64,000 nt of DNA from Brachynemurus nebulosus (taxonomy: Eukaryota; Arthropoda; Insecta; Neuroptera; Myrmeleontidae), in contig JAPWDM010000005.1 of the NCBI GenBank assembly GCA_035578155.1, positions 32,698,108 through 32,762,107 on the forward strand. Direction: 5' to 3'. Positions 21,401 to 35,000 of this stretch are shown piece after piece (position 1 is the first letter of the stretch; each line of letters starts with the position of its first letter). A program made the translations under genes and the position numbers. The notes beneath the pieces were generated by a model, which made no database searches, was not told the origin of the DNA, and saw only the letters and a program-made list of their open reading frames with translations.

Positions 21401-24400
21401 TGTGACAGAATACGTGGAATAAGATTGTTGTAGGTTGTCTAAAGATAAAAATGTATCAATAAAAGAAAGGAAACATTAACGAATCTAAAAAAAAAAGTAG
21501 CAGAAGGGTAAACGAGGTTTTTAAAATCAGTTAGCTAACTAGATTAGTGTTGATTCGATTGTTTAAATAACATTGACGCTGGTCGCTGATATATTGGCGA
21601 AAAAGCTAAACAAAATTTAGCTTTATCGCTACATTTATTCTCAATGGCGCGCATATTAAATTTTCATCACGTGACCGCATTTGTCGCTAAAAATCAGCGA
21701 CTAGCAACAGCATGAAAATGCACCTTAACGCTCGGTATAATATAATATAAGCAACACGTCGACTTTCGCCGCTCTGTTATATTGTTCGAAATATTATAAT
21801 ATATTACATCAAATTTTGATATCAAAATTTTATGAACGAATCCTAGAAAAAGTGGGGATATACCTACTAGGGTAAAGTTTGAAGTTTAAGTGGAGCCCGA
21901 AATTCCCATTTTTCAGGATGCTACTCTGGTACTGCTTCGGTCTTCTTTAATATAATCAAATAAAAGTTGTAGAGTGGTGGATGCGTTAAGGAATACACAA
22001 AAAAAAAAAAAAAAAAACTACAAAATTACTAGACTCACCTGAATTAAAATATGTAAGTAAAAACGTTGTGGGTGTTAATAACATACTGAAATTACTATCA
22101 CCCTTGTAATCCTCCGACCAATATTGCCACATTTTACGCGCATGAAACGGTAAATTGCACAGGGCAAAGGTTAACACGACAATTATCAACATTTTGATGA
22201 CACGCTGTCGTGCTTTCAGGACATTTTGTGACGACGCTGAAAGTGTATTGGGCGCACGTGTTTTCCACGTTGACGGGGAGATCTGTAACAAACAAGCAAA
22301 AGAAAATAATGTTCGGAAAATGAATCGTCACTGTAGATACATAAATCAATTTTAATCAATTTTGTTTTATATAATTATTATATATTATAATAAAATGATT
22401 TATAATTTTAAATTTTAGGATAATTTGCATACAAAGCGGAACGTCTTACGGCAATGTTTAATTACCGTAGACTCCCTGGCGTAATAATTGTAATAAATAT
22501 GTAAAGTATGGAAATATTCGCATACGGATGTATATCGGAACAAAATGTAATACTATTATTATAGATGTTTCCCAAATTTGAAGTCCAGTGGGAAGAAAGT
22601 AACTGATTCAATTTGGAATAATAGTTAGGATACCTTTTATAATTCTGTTATCACAATTTCAATTTATTAGTCATTAATTTTGTACATTCCCATTAAAAGA
22701 GAACTCGAGTATTTGCTGCCCTAAAAATATTCTTTTAACAAAAATTAATTTTTTAAAGACATTTTGATTACCATATCAATATAACACACAAGTTTTAGAA
22801 TTTTATAAGTTTGTCCAACAAGCATTCAAAAAAATTTTGGGGGACAGGTCTAGTCACAATGTCAACTTCACCTTGGATGTCCTTAAAGACTAGAAACTAC
22901 TGTACATAAATAATTTCTTTTCGTCGTAGCAGGCTACTCCCTCCGAACCCCCGACAGGAACTTGGCCTCTTGCGCCCCACTGAAGGGCTTCGCGCCCTGT
23001 ATCTCGTGGGAGACTCCACCTTTCATTAAACAAAAGATATCATCATTTGTTCTTGAGATATTCGAGACGATAAATATTTCACAAAAAGTTTTTTATTATA
23101 AAAACAAACCGCCAATCAAAATTGGCTGAAAACTTTATCCGATTTTCATTTCTTAATTACGCATCTAATGAAACTAGTCCGAAGTTGATACCATCATTTG
23201 TTCTAGAGATATGCGAGACGAAAAAAAATTCACGAACGAACGAACGGAACGAACTAACGAACGCACACACAGACACCACGCTAAAAACGATGGATTCGGT
23301 TTTTAATGATCTTGAAACGTGGAGATATGAATAGTCATTAATAGAAATGATCCACGTAACATTTTAATTATATTGAGATATGCTGATATTTGAATGAAGA
23401 TACTAATAAATTAATTTTTGGGTAATTTACATTCAAAAAACTTAATCTTTTATATGCATATAGTGTTCCAAAAGTGTGTGATTTTATGTTAAAAATTGTT
23501 AGTTCTTTAACTTAACTCAATTCTGCAGTTCCGAAATATTAAAAATACCAAAAATTATAAGTGAGATTAATTATTACGATTTATTTGTATATTAAAGACG
23601 TTATTACATTTGGATGACTTTTGCAATGGTTACATTACAATGGGTACATCCTACACGAAGAGAAAATTCCTATAAAAATTACTGTGCTCATACTACAATC
23701 GACGTGTAACAGGCGAACATATCCAATTTTTGTACGGTAAAATTATAAAAATTACAATAATATAACTATAATTTTTATATTTTTACCGTACAAAAATTGG
23801 ATATGTTCGCCTGTTACACGTCGATTGTAGTATGAGCACAGTAATTTTTACAGGAATTTTCTCTCCGTGTAGGGTACGGAAATGGGGTTAACTCAATTTT
23901 AATAAAAATGTTACTTGAATCACTTCTGTTTCTGACTATTCCTATGTCCAAATTAGCGATTCGTAAAATCGGACCCATTACAATAACTACCAATGGGAAG
24001 TTAATAAACGGTTGGACGGATTGGGATTAAATTTTTATTCAACACATTGACGGTCATGAGGGATTATGACGAAACGTCTAACTGATACACTACTTTAATA
24101 ACCAATACAACGTAATTATTGCTATAAAGTACATAAACAAACGTAGTAGACACATTGTTTAGACACGATAGGTACCACAGCGATGTGGTGTGGTGCACAA
24201 TACATAATGTTTAGTATAGAGTACACTGGACCGCTGCGATATCTATGGTGTCTAAACAGTGAGTGAGCTACGTTTGTTTATATACTTTATTACACTTTAT
24301 ATGAAATTGCTGACGCGATACAACGTTGTGTCGCAGTTGATCAAGTTTCACTTGACACCGTACGGCATTCATGACCGTCAACATGTTAAAAACTATTAAG

Positions 24401-27400
24401 ATCGCAGAACAAATAAATGTTAGATTATAATATTTTTCTTGCCAAAAAGGGTCAAAAATTTAAGTACACGTAACTACCGTAGATTTAAAATTGTTCCTCA
24501 GGGCCCCTAAGTCGTAAAAAAGTTCCACAATTCAAGTATACACGTATCTACGAAAAGATTTCAAGGATTAGATACGACACTGAAATTATAGAAATATAGA
24601 ATTTCCAAAAGAACATGCGTATACGTCTAATTGACAAAATAGAAAAAAAACGTGTTATACAAAATATGTACACGTCGTTAGATTTCTCTCGTCAAGTAGA
24701 TGTGCATATGTATATATAATTTAATCTAATTTCACCATCAGAGGCGCAATAAGATATTTAATTGTTGTTTAAACTTTGTAGACTTGAGAAATTTATATTT
24801 ACGCCTTTTAGGCACAAAGTTTAATTATAATGCCAAATTCTAACATTGCTTTGTTTAAAAAAAAGACAACTCCACTCCATCATCATAACTTTAGAAAATT
24901 ATATTATCCAGTCGTGAAAAACAGTGAACGAGTTTAAAATTCAAAGAAATTATCTTTTTTTTAAACAATTTCAAAGCTAAAGAATCAACGAATCATTTTG
25001 CCCATTAGACCGTCTAGTGTCTACCTTAAACATAATAACTCACCTTGGATTCCGTACCGCCGGCAACCATCGGTGATGTAGACATATACTTCGTTTGTGA
25101 TATGGCATTTGTACCGCCACGCAAGATAATACTCCGTTCATACAGTGGCGGTTCACTGAATTCCGTTTGTACAGCAGCAGCAACTCTCGAAATCGGTGGT
25201 GTTGCATTGGAGGCATTCAAATGACATTTTAAACGTCTCGAACTTTCATATAAACCAATAGCAATTTTTGTATATAGTATTGTCATTACTAACAACGGTA
25301 ACATATACAAAAGGCCGAAATTAATTAAATCGTACAATTTTGAATTGTATTTTTGTCGATGCGCGATACAAATGGTTTCTTCGGCGCCATTTGTAATGTT
25401 GATTGTGATGGTTTCGATGTAGATAAATTTTGGTGAGCTATATAGGGCGCTAGTAATCCATACGGCTAACATTACCATCTGTAAACAAAAAGATCATCCC
25501 TATGTAACTACTTACAAAGTTAATAGGGATAATTTTTTGGTAACGGGAACCACCAATGTATAAGTGTTGTGTGTAGTTGTGTTGAGCTCTAAGTTATTTA
25601 ATATCAACTTATTTTCGATTCTTCCAATTTTCCCGGGTTTGAGCAAATAAAGGGTTATTCGTTTCTACAAAATTTTATATTTAGTAATGTAAATTTTATA
25701 AAATTGATAACAATTTTTATTTCGGCTTTTATCGGGTTTTGAAAATAATATAATCCGATCAATTTAACCCTAAAAATAGTAGTAAAGATACAAAAATTTT
25801 GGGAGAGCTGAAAATTGGTAAGAATGTTCGGAACACCATTAAGTGTTGAAAAGTCCTTATCGATCCTGTACGTGGAAAAAATTTTATTCAAAGTGAAAGG
25901 TTTCAAAAATGGGTTTTTCGCGTTTTTCAGCAAAACGGTAAGTTTTATCATAAAATTAGGTCAGACAAAAATTGTAAATCATATAATTATCTATAAAAAA
26001 TGTCACAGTACTTTCTTTTCCTCAAAGCCACCGTTTCTGAGATATAACTATTATAAAAATCTCCCACCTGCGCCGGAAAAACTCCTCAACACAATTTTTT
26101 GTAATTGTAAAAAGGAATGTAGTGCAAAATGCGGCTGCAAAAAAGTTGGATTATTTTGTTCTCTTGCATGTACCAGCTATCAGGCCCAGTCGTGCTCTAA
26201 TGATGAATCACCAACAGAAGAGAATTCGTATGATACCAACGAGGAGACATGTGATGCATCGCTATTGAGGCAATTTACTTGCACCCAACAAGAAGAACAA
26301 GAAAAACAAGAAGAAGAAGAACAAGCACAAGAACAAGAAGGAGAAGAACAAGAAGAAGAGGAAGCTGAGTTATTGATTATGAATCTGACGAATAATTTCC
26401 CTCACTTTTTTTAAACTTATACCGCTTTTACCATTCCCAATACTAATATTTTTTATTATTCAATAGTCTTCAGTTAAACAGGATCACCATAGACGGTGGA
26501 ATAGGCTTACCGGGAAAACCCATTAAAAAAACCCGCTTAGTACACTACCTAGGCGTGGAAACGTGTGCATATTATGAAGATTACAACTTTTGTAACAATT
26601 ATATCTCAGAAACGGTGCCTCCTAGGAAAAAAGTACTGTGATATTTTTTATAGATAATTATATGATCTACAATTTTTGTCTGGCCTAATTTTATGATAAT
26701 ACTTACCGTTTAGCTGAAAACGCGAAAAACCCATTTTTGAAACCTTTGACCTTGAATAAAATTTTTTCCACGTACAGGATCGGTAAGGACTTTTCAACAC
26801 TTATTTATAATGGTGTTTTGAACATTCATACCAATTTTCAGCTCTCCCCTAATTTTTGTACCCTTGCATGTTTAAATTGACTGGTGTAAATAGGCGTATT
26901 ATGCAGTTATTCTATAAAATACATATTATTAAAATTCGGATCGGATGTTATATGGTAAGATTATTTAACGAATAAAATACAATTCATATTATTATTTATA
27001 ATATTTTGTAACTACATATATCTACTACTACATGTAACTACAAAATCAGCTAAAATTTGTGTTTGATAACAATAAAATGATCAATGGAAAGATTCCTACT
27101 ATATTTTTTTCGCTCTAAAAATCTGTTCTAACTTTCTTTTTCACGGCAAAAGTGAAAAAATTACAATATTCTTTTGGAAATTAAATACATGAGTTAATTA
27201 AATTGTTAATGATATAAATTATGCTGCCGATTAAATTTTCGAGGATGAAATTTGGATTAATGTTGTAAAACTTTGTAGAAGTAAACCATCCTTAATTTTC
27301 TTTTCTTTATAGTTTGATAGTATTTGAGTACCATTATCAATAGAAATTTCTAACACAAAAAAAATGATTATAAACATACTTATAAACATTTCAATTTCAA

Positions 27401-29029
27401 ATATTATCGAGTGCTTGTGAAACACTACTACGTATGACAAATTTTTGTTTGCATTTTAAACACACGCAGTATTCATATGTTCACTTATTTATCGTTCAGC
27501 TAAACTGAAACTTTAAGCACTCCAATCCAAAATCCAAATGTAAAATAAAATTCACAAAGTGATTGAAAAAATTATCAAACTGGGACGTCTGTCGAACAGA
27601 GAATTGTTGGTCTAGTGGGAAGACACCAGGCTAGTTACCCCTGGACCGGATCAAATAGACAACAAAATATTAAAAAATTTATCAAAAAAAGCAATTATCC
27701 AGTTAATGCATATAATAAACGCAATTATTATAAACGGGTATTTTCCCAAGCAATGGAAAATTGCAACAGTAATACCGATACCAAAGCCAGAAAAGGACCT
27801 GACAAAACCTACTAATTACAGACCAATAAGTCTACTAAACAGTATGGCGAAAATGACTGAAAAAATCATACTAAAAAGAATAAATGACTACAACAGCAAT
27901 AACCAAATATTAATAGACGAACAGTTTGGATTTAGACCGAAACATAACACGACTATGCAAGTAGCTCGGCTGACAAAAGACATAAACGATAACTTTAATA
28001 AGAAGAACGTGACTTCACTTGTACTTTTAGACATAGAAAAAGCCTTTGACACAGTATGGACGGACGGGCTAATATATAAACTAATAACATACGGATTCCC
28101 GCCCTACCTAATCAAACTACTAAACGACTATCTACGTGACAGAACATTTAAAGTAAATATCAATAATAAATACTCGGAAACTAAAATGACAAAGGCGGGA
28201 GTTCCCCAGGGATCTGTACTGGGACCGAGCATGTTCACATTATTCATAAACGACATTCCAAAGTTTGCAAAAACTAAAATAGCCATGTTTGCGGACGATA
28301 CTGCTATCTATGCACACTCGTTCAACGCTCAAGTGGCAACAAAACAAACGCAAATACATGTCGACATGATATGTGAGTATGCTCGGGACTGGAAGATCAG
28401 ACTGAACGAAACGAAGACTGAACATATAATACATACAAGAAAATTTACGAACGTAAAAGTATACACGCCGCTGACTATTAATAACCAAAAAATATCACAG
28501 AAAAACGTTGTAAAGTACCTTGGAGTGGACCTGGACAAACGACTTAATTTTCATGAACACATAAAAAAGGCGCTAAAAAAAGGATCTAGTGCCCTTCATG
28601 CACTGTATCCATTATTAAACGCCAAGAGTAAAATGAACCAAATAAATAAAAGGATGATGTATACTGCAATAATCCGACCAATCATAACATACGCCGCTCC
28701 TGTATGGTGCCAAACTAAAAAGACTAACTTACTAAAACTACAAAGACTTCAAAACAAAATACTTAGACTGGTCCTGGACCAAGACAGATATGCAAGAATA
28801 CGAGACCTACATCTAGACTCGGACATACAATTATTGAATGACTACATCGAACAAATGACTAGAAAATTCTATGACAAACAGATACAAGGAAGTACGTTGA
28901 CATCACAACTAGTTTGCCCAGAGCTCACCCATTAAATAAAACAAATAATTTTGTAAATATTGTAAATAATTTATTGTATATAGTGTATATATTTTATTGT
29001 AAATAGTGTAAATAATATTAGTCTTAAGG

Positions 29030-29064
<35 letters not shown>

Positions 29065-32000
29065 ATAATAAAAAAGGTTTTTAAAAGTTTTTCCTTTATA
29101 AAATAAAACAAAATATCAGATATAAATAACAAAAATTGAAATACGTAGGTACCAAATAAAAATTTGTATTAAATACTTGTATATATGAAATCTAATATTT
29201 AAGAATGAAAGCGCTTAGCGCTATTAATCTTTAATTTAAGTAATTATTGTAAATATTTATTGTAAATATCAATTGTAATTTCTTAACATATAATAAAATA
29301 ATTTTGAAGGTGAAGGCTAGTTACCGGGAGATCCTGGGTTCGATTCCCAGGGATATCGTTTGATAATTTTTTCAATTACTTTGTGATTTTTAATTTAATT
29401 AATTTAATACAACTTTTTATAAACATTTATAAAATTATAATTAAATACACAGGTTGTTAGTGAATAAGTGCGAAAGATTTTAACAGGTGATTGCTGAGGT
29501 TCTTGTATGTAAAAAGTCCGAAAACGCTTAGTTTCCAAGATACAGGGTGTTCAGTTTTTCGTCTATTTTAACACTTTCCTCAATATTTCAAAAATGTTTT
29601 GAGATATTGATACAAAATTTTGGAGACGTTATGACAGGATAGATACGCATATTCTGAAGTAGACAGAATATTTTTACTCAAACCAGTGGCGTCCGTACAG
29701 CCATGTGATTACATATTTTTGAAGAAAAAAAGGCACGCCAATGGTTTCTTCCAATTTGAAAATGTTTTTTCAAATGCCCCATAAGTTGTTGACAAAAATG
29801 ACCTCTTAGTATTTTGTCGCTTATGTAGCCGTCTTCAAGATAAAAAACAATTTTTAGTTACTGTTCCTACCACAAAACCGGTACGGGCTATCCAATAGCC
29901 CATCGTCCTTCTATCTTGGAAACTAAGCGTTTTCGGACCTGAGTTTATATGAACCTTTTGAAATAAAAGAGCCTCAGCAATCACCTGTTAAAATCTTTAG
30001 CACTTATTCACTAACACCCTATATAACACTTATAAAAATAGAAGAATCTTCAAAATTCAATTAAAACTCTATGTTTTTCGGGTTGTTCCCGTTATCCAGA
30101 GAATTATCCAGCACATAATTAATTTTCAAATATTGTACTATATCTACACAGTAAAAAAATTTGTGTTCTGCCTAAAAAAAACTAGTGGTTAAAATTTTTG
30201 TGTTAAATGAGTAACACAACCCTCCGATAATGTAACATTTCGTGTTTGTGTTAAATGAAAATATTAAAACAAATTTAAATTTAACAGAATAAAAATGTTA
30301 ACCTGTTTTGAACAACAAACAAGTAACATAATATTTGTGTAGAGCTAAAGATGGTTATAAGTACCTAAATTAGATTAGAATATATATCTACCAAAATATA
30401 TATAATAAAAAAGATGCGAGTAGTTCTTATTATTAAACAAAACCGAAAAATTATAAGTTTTTTCAGTTATTGACGAATATAGTTTTATTAAACGTTTAAA
30501 AATGATACAATTTTAAGGTTACTTTGTTACAGATTCAGTTACAAAAAATCATGTAAGCTTGCTTACAGGTAAGATTGTATATTATATAATACAATCTCAA
30601 ATAAGCTTACATGATTTTTTTTTAACTAAATCTGTAACAAAACAACCTTAAAATGTAAGAAAATTGTTTCATTTTTAAACGTTTAATAAAACTATATTCG
30701 TTAATAACCGAAAAAACTTACAATTTTTCAGTTTTGTTTAATAATAAGAACTACTCTCATCTTTTTTATTATATATATTTTCGTAGATATATATGGACAA
30801 AAGTAAGAATTGTTATAAAGAACTGACATACTTTGCGTTCTTTGAGTCTCATTTACAATAATATATGAACAAAATCGTTTGACGATTTTCAAATATCTTA
30901 AGCTTCAGTGGAATTAAAATATTGAATGAAAAAGTTTAACTACTAACTCTGATAAATCTGAAAAATTAACACAAAATGTATGTCCTCTTATGTGTTAAAT
31001 CATTAACACAAATCTTCTGTATAGATTTTACACATATGCTTTGTGTTAAAATAACACAAAAAATTGAGTGAACCGTTCTGGACATATGAAATGGGTTAAT
31101 TTTAATACAAATTTTTTCACTGTGTAGGGTTGATTAGCTAATGTGTACTCTACATGTCCTTACCCGTAATCGGCGCGGTGTCAATATTTGCTTGCACGTG
31201 ATTGGATGTACAATAGCAAAGTAACGTTCCATACAGATCACAACTAATATAAATATCGATGCCGTGTAGCTTAACGAATGAATAAATTGGTACATTTTAC
31301 ATAAGAAGTTGCCGAATACCCAACTGTAACAAGAGAAAAAAAATAGAGTTGTATATAAAGTGTTGACAAACGAAACGGGTACATTTAAATTTCCAGGCTA
31401 TATAGTTAATTAACAGATCCACCAACTTATTTGTTTAGGATTTGTCAATACCATTCGGCTCATAATTATTAGCACGTGTCGTATATTTTCGGGGCATGAT
31501 TTTCTTTTTTTTTTGAATTCGATACGAATTTATATAAGTTCGGGTATGTTTATTTTATATATTAGTGTTTTAAGTTTTGACCAGATACATGGGCGTAGCA
31601 ATTTATTTTATTGTGGATCTAGAGGGAAACTAGATCAGTAAAAAATGATAATTTTTCCTACAACCATTCATTTATTTAAAAAAAAAAATTTGCTTCGTTT
31701 TTTTTATAAGTATCGGTGAAGTTTTCTGGAGAGGGCTGCGCCCACCCACATTCCCTCTAGGCTACGTTCATGGCCACATGTCTATATTAATTTTAACGGA
31801 AATTTTCCAATAGTTCATTAAACATTGTAAATACTTTGCTTTAAGACTTTAAATTTAATAAAAATTTATACGCTTTAATAAAATATTGTTCTAGTTTCAA
31901 AATAAGGTTTTATTCCCGGTGTCGGTTAGATTAATTTTGGCAACACGGTTTGCCGAATAGGAATTATTTATAAATCTGACTAAATACATAGAATCAGAAC

Positions 32001-35000
32001 AAATAATAAACAAATAGTTGGGGAAGCTATTGGAATAAAAAGGTTCTATGTTTCATTCGGGGATAAAAATAGTATATTGTATAATAAGCTTTTCCCACGT
32101 ATTTTATACTATACTTTTTCTACGAGCATATTTATTCTCGTAAAATTTAACATAAATAATTAAAATAAAATTTAAATAAGTAGTAAAAATTTTATAAATT
32201 TATAATATCAGTGGTAAGATGTTCAGATTTTTGCCAAAGCATACTTTGAAACTATGGAAACAATAATAAATAATGAACATATATATTATGTCACAGAACA
32301 CTGAATCAAACATATTAACATATGTTTCCTAGAGATAACACAGGCATTAAATTTTGAAGCATGACTCCATTTTAGTAAGCCCAAATTGTAACCACGGAGA
32401 CTTGTTTATAAATATTAGATAAACCAATTAAACCATTAAATTAATGGTTTGACCGCCATTAAAGTAATCCCATCAGTCAATTTTTTTGCTCACATCAGTC
32501 AATTTTTTTGCTTCAATTTCCTAATGTATTTGTAATACACAGTATTCTCTCTAGTCGATTCTCTCCTCAATGTATTATGTATATTTTTAGAATTACATAT
32601 GACATTATATATTAAATCAGACATAGCTAAGCTTTTTATTATATTAAGCCGTGCGAAATAATTTCCCACGGCTATTTCCATGCAGTGTGGGCAATTGTTA
32701 ATTTTTACATATAGTTAGCCGTGCGCAAAATGTTACTTTTAATAGTAGGAGTAGAAAAAGTAGTTTAAACAACATTAAGAATTTTGTCTTAATAATATAT
32801 ACAAACAATGTCATTCAAGTGATAGTTTCTTAATTAAAGAAAACACAAAGCGTTGTGTCGTCAGTTGACTACAAGAGTGATAAATGTTACTGTCTTTAAA
32901 TATTTATGTTTAAAGATAAAGAATGTGATTTTTTGATTTCAAAACCTAATCTAACATTGAAAACGTTTACAGGGGCTTAATTCAAGTTTTAGATAGAATC
33001 ATATTGTTACGGTGCTTTTACTATTTCTAGAAACTTAAAATTGTCACTTTTTCAATATCTAAGCATCTTTTTAAGGGTAAGTTCCTAGCCTATTTAATAT
33101 ATGTATATGGTGATATAGCAGGGCATGGTGCCTACACCGTTAAATGATTCAGTTAATATCGGATAATATACTACTATGCCATTACGTAATCTACCCACTA
33201 ATGCTTTTCAAGATTTGTTATTCATGTAGTTTCATTGGTAATTTCCCTAATTATTGATTTATAATATATTCATGTTGTGCCGTTGAAGAGATAATTGAAA
33301 ATTTATGTTGATAAAACACACCATTAGCGGCATATATTGGTATCAATAAAATTTTATTGTATCGTCTAATTATTGTTTCATGGAGCTTGTATTAACAGTT
33401 TAATGCGAATAAATTTTTGAAAAAGTATTTAATGCGTTTGTATAAATTCAGTGATTTATTAAATCCCAAAAAGGTCGATCAATTGCGTGTTAAAAAAGTA
33501 ATTTTTAAAAATATTCATCTCACAAACTATATACATTAGAATTTGTTTCAAATTTCGGTATCTTGGGTATTAAATTTCTATTAAATAAATTTAAGGCAGT
33601 ATTCTTGTCAATAAATTTTTTAAATTCAATATTTTTTTGCTTCATGTTCTGAAAGTATAGACTTTTAAAAACGGATCCTCAAAAGGAAATTTAAAAGTTT
33701 TGAGAATTCCCAAAGTTACGGTAGGTAACGGTATCAGGTATTATACTTTAAAACTTTAAATGCAATTTTCTTGAAACTACATTTTCAAGCTAGTGGGCAT
33801 GATATCTAGAGTTCCATTTATTCAATCGATTTCAAATTCTGCGCATATTTTTAATACACGTTGCTTTAATTATGGCAAAAACTACGGACATTGCAAAATT
33901 TTAATTATTATTATTTTTAAAAAATAAGAAACTTAAATACAAGTAAGAATTTAATAATTCTTTTTTTTAATCCCTAAAAAGGGTTGAAATTTTTGCTCTC
34001 TAGACTAGAATACCCCCACAAGTAAAAAAATATTTTCACTCCATTGACTGATTATTGAACTGGAGTGGCTCTCGAACAACGGCTTGGTGGTCTAGTGGGT
34101 AAGACATTTGGCTAGTTACCAAGAGATTCGGGTTCGAGTCCCGGCCGATCCAGTTTGATAATCAGAAAATTGTACGTTTTACAACTTTCATAATAACTGT
34201 TACGAACGCAACGTATCGTTAACAGTTTGCAAATTATTCGGCAAAAACTAGAAGTTGGTTTTTTTAAAGCGCCATAACTTTTAAAATATTTACTTTTAGG
34301 AAATACCTAAATTTCAGATAAAAAAGATAAAAAGTTTAATTTTCTATTAAAAAAATTTTCTTACTAATTCACGAGATATTTGGAAAACGCATTTTTCAAG
34401 ATGGCGGCTTCAGCATAATCTTCAAAATGACACCTTTTTGGTTTTATACTACTTATAAGTATACAAACCGATTGCAAAAAAGAAAATTGGTTCGTGTTAA
34501 AAATGTAATGCAAAATGCTCTACCGACTAGACTAATATTATAACCATAATCACTACGCACATATATTCTAAAAATTTCATAAATTATATCAATAGTTTCA
34601 TAGACCAATGAACACTATTATATTATACTGCTAGACAAAGCGTAAAGCCAGTTTGTAAGCATTTTTCTTGAAGCAGGTAACAGAGTGAGACGGGTGAGAT
34701 TTAAGGAATATAATATAATGTCAATTTTTCAGCAAATGCCACTACAATTATTGCAGGACATAATTTGCATACGTACGTATTTTGAGAATAAAGCGAATAC
34801 CACTTTCTTTCTTTCAAAATTTTGCAGTTTCGTCTCAAAAAAGTAAAATTTTATTATCAATATTATATTTTGACAATAATTATTTCAAAACGTTACTACG
34901 GATACAATCGGTCACTCTATATTACAGAATACTATTAGGTCGGAACTTGGTCGTAACTGGCTGCCTCAATTATACATTTATATAATTAGTCTATATAATA

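Larger units (their letters stand above)
27640..29313 (+). mobile_element. 5'-truncated Jockey-like non-LTR retrotransposon
   Basis: The 1674-bp insertion is bounded by a 12-bp target duplication. It starts within the reverse transcriptase (PGPD) and keeps the whole ORF 3' part. A 3' UTR rich in TTGTAAATA repeats follows, then a 30-odd-base A tract (about 29030-29061). After the A tract another 250 bases resembling a second 3' UTR (TTGTAAATATTTATTGTAAA, then TAATAAAATAATTTTG) reach the duplication. It sits in receptor intron 2, opposite in orientation to the receptor gene. Confidence 0.85.
27553..29385 (+). mobile_element. tRNA-like SINE, split by a LINE insertion
   Basis: The left part (27553-27639) and right part (29326-29385) make one element. 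It opens with CACAAAGTGATTG and AAAAAATTATCAAACTGG. Next is a tRNA-like body: GGTCTAGTGGGAAGAC as D arm, CAGGCTAGTTACC as anticodon region, and CCTGGGTTCGATTCCCAGG as a perfect T arm. It closes with GTTTGATAATTTTTTCAATT and ACTTTGTG, the reverse complement of the opening with one mismatch in 28. Inverted repeats thus flank the tRNA-like body. The D arm resembles tRNA-Glu. The acceptor stem is poorly paired, so this copy is dead. Confidence 0.7.

Noticed and set aside
23122..23334. 70-residue open frame over the GAAC microsatellite
   Set aside because: The frame is built from a repeated phrase and a simple repeat (NERNELTN from ACGAACGAAC).
34081..34152. A functional tRNA-Thr(AGT) gene
   Set aside because: The cloverleaf is nearly complete, but the same body and tail occur in two degenerate copies with shared flanks, the D arm is tRNA-Glu-like, the acceptor has a mismatch, and position 37 is a pyrimidine. 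A tRNA-derived repeat explains it better.
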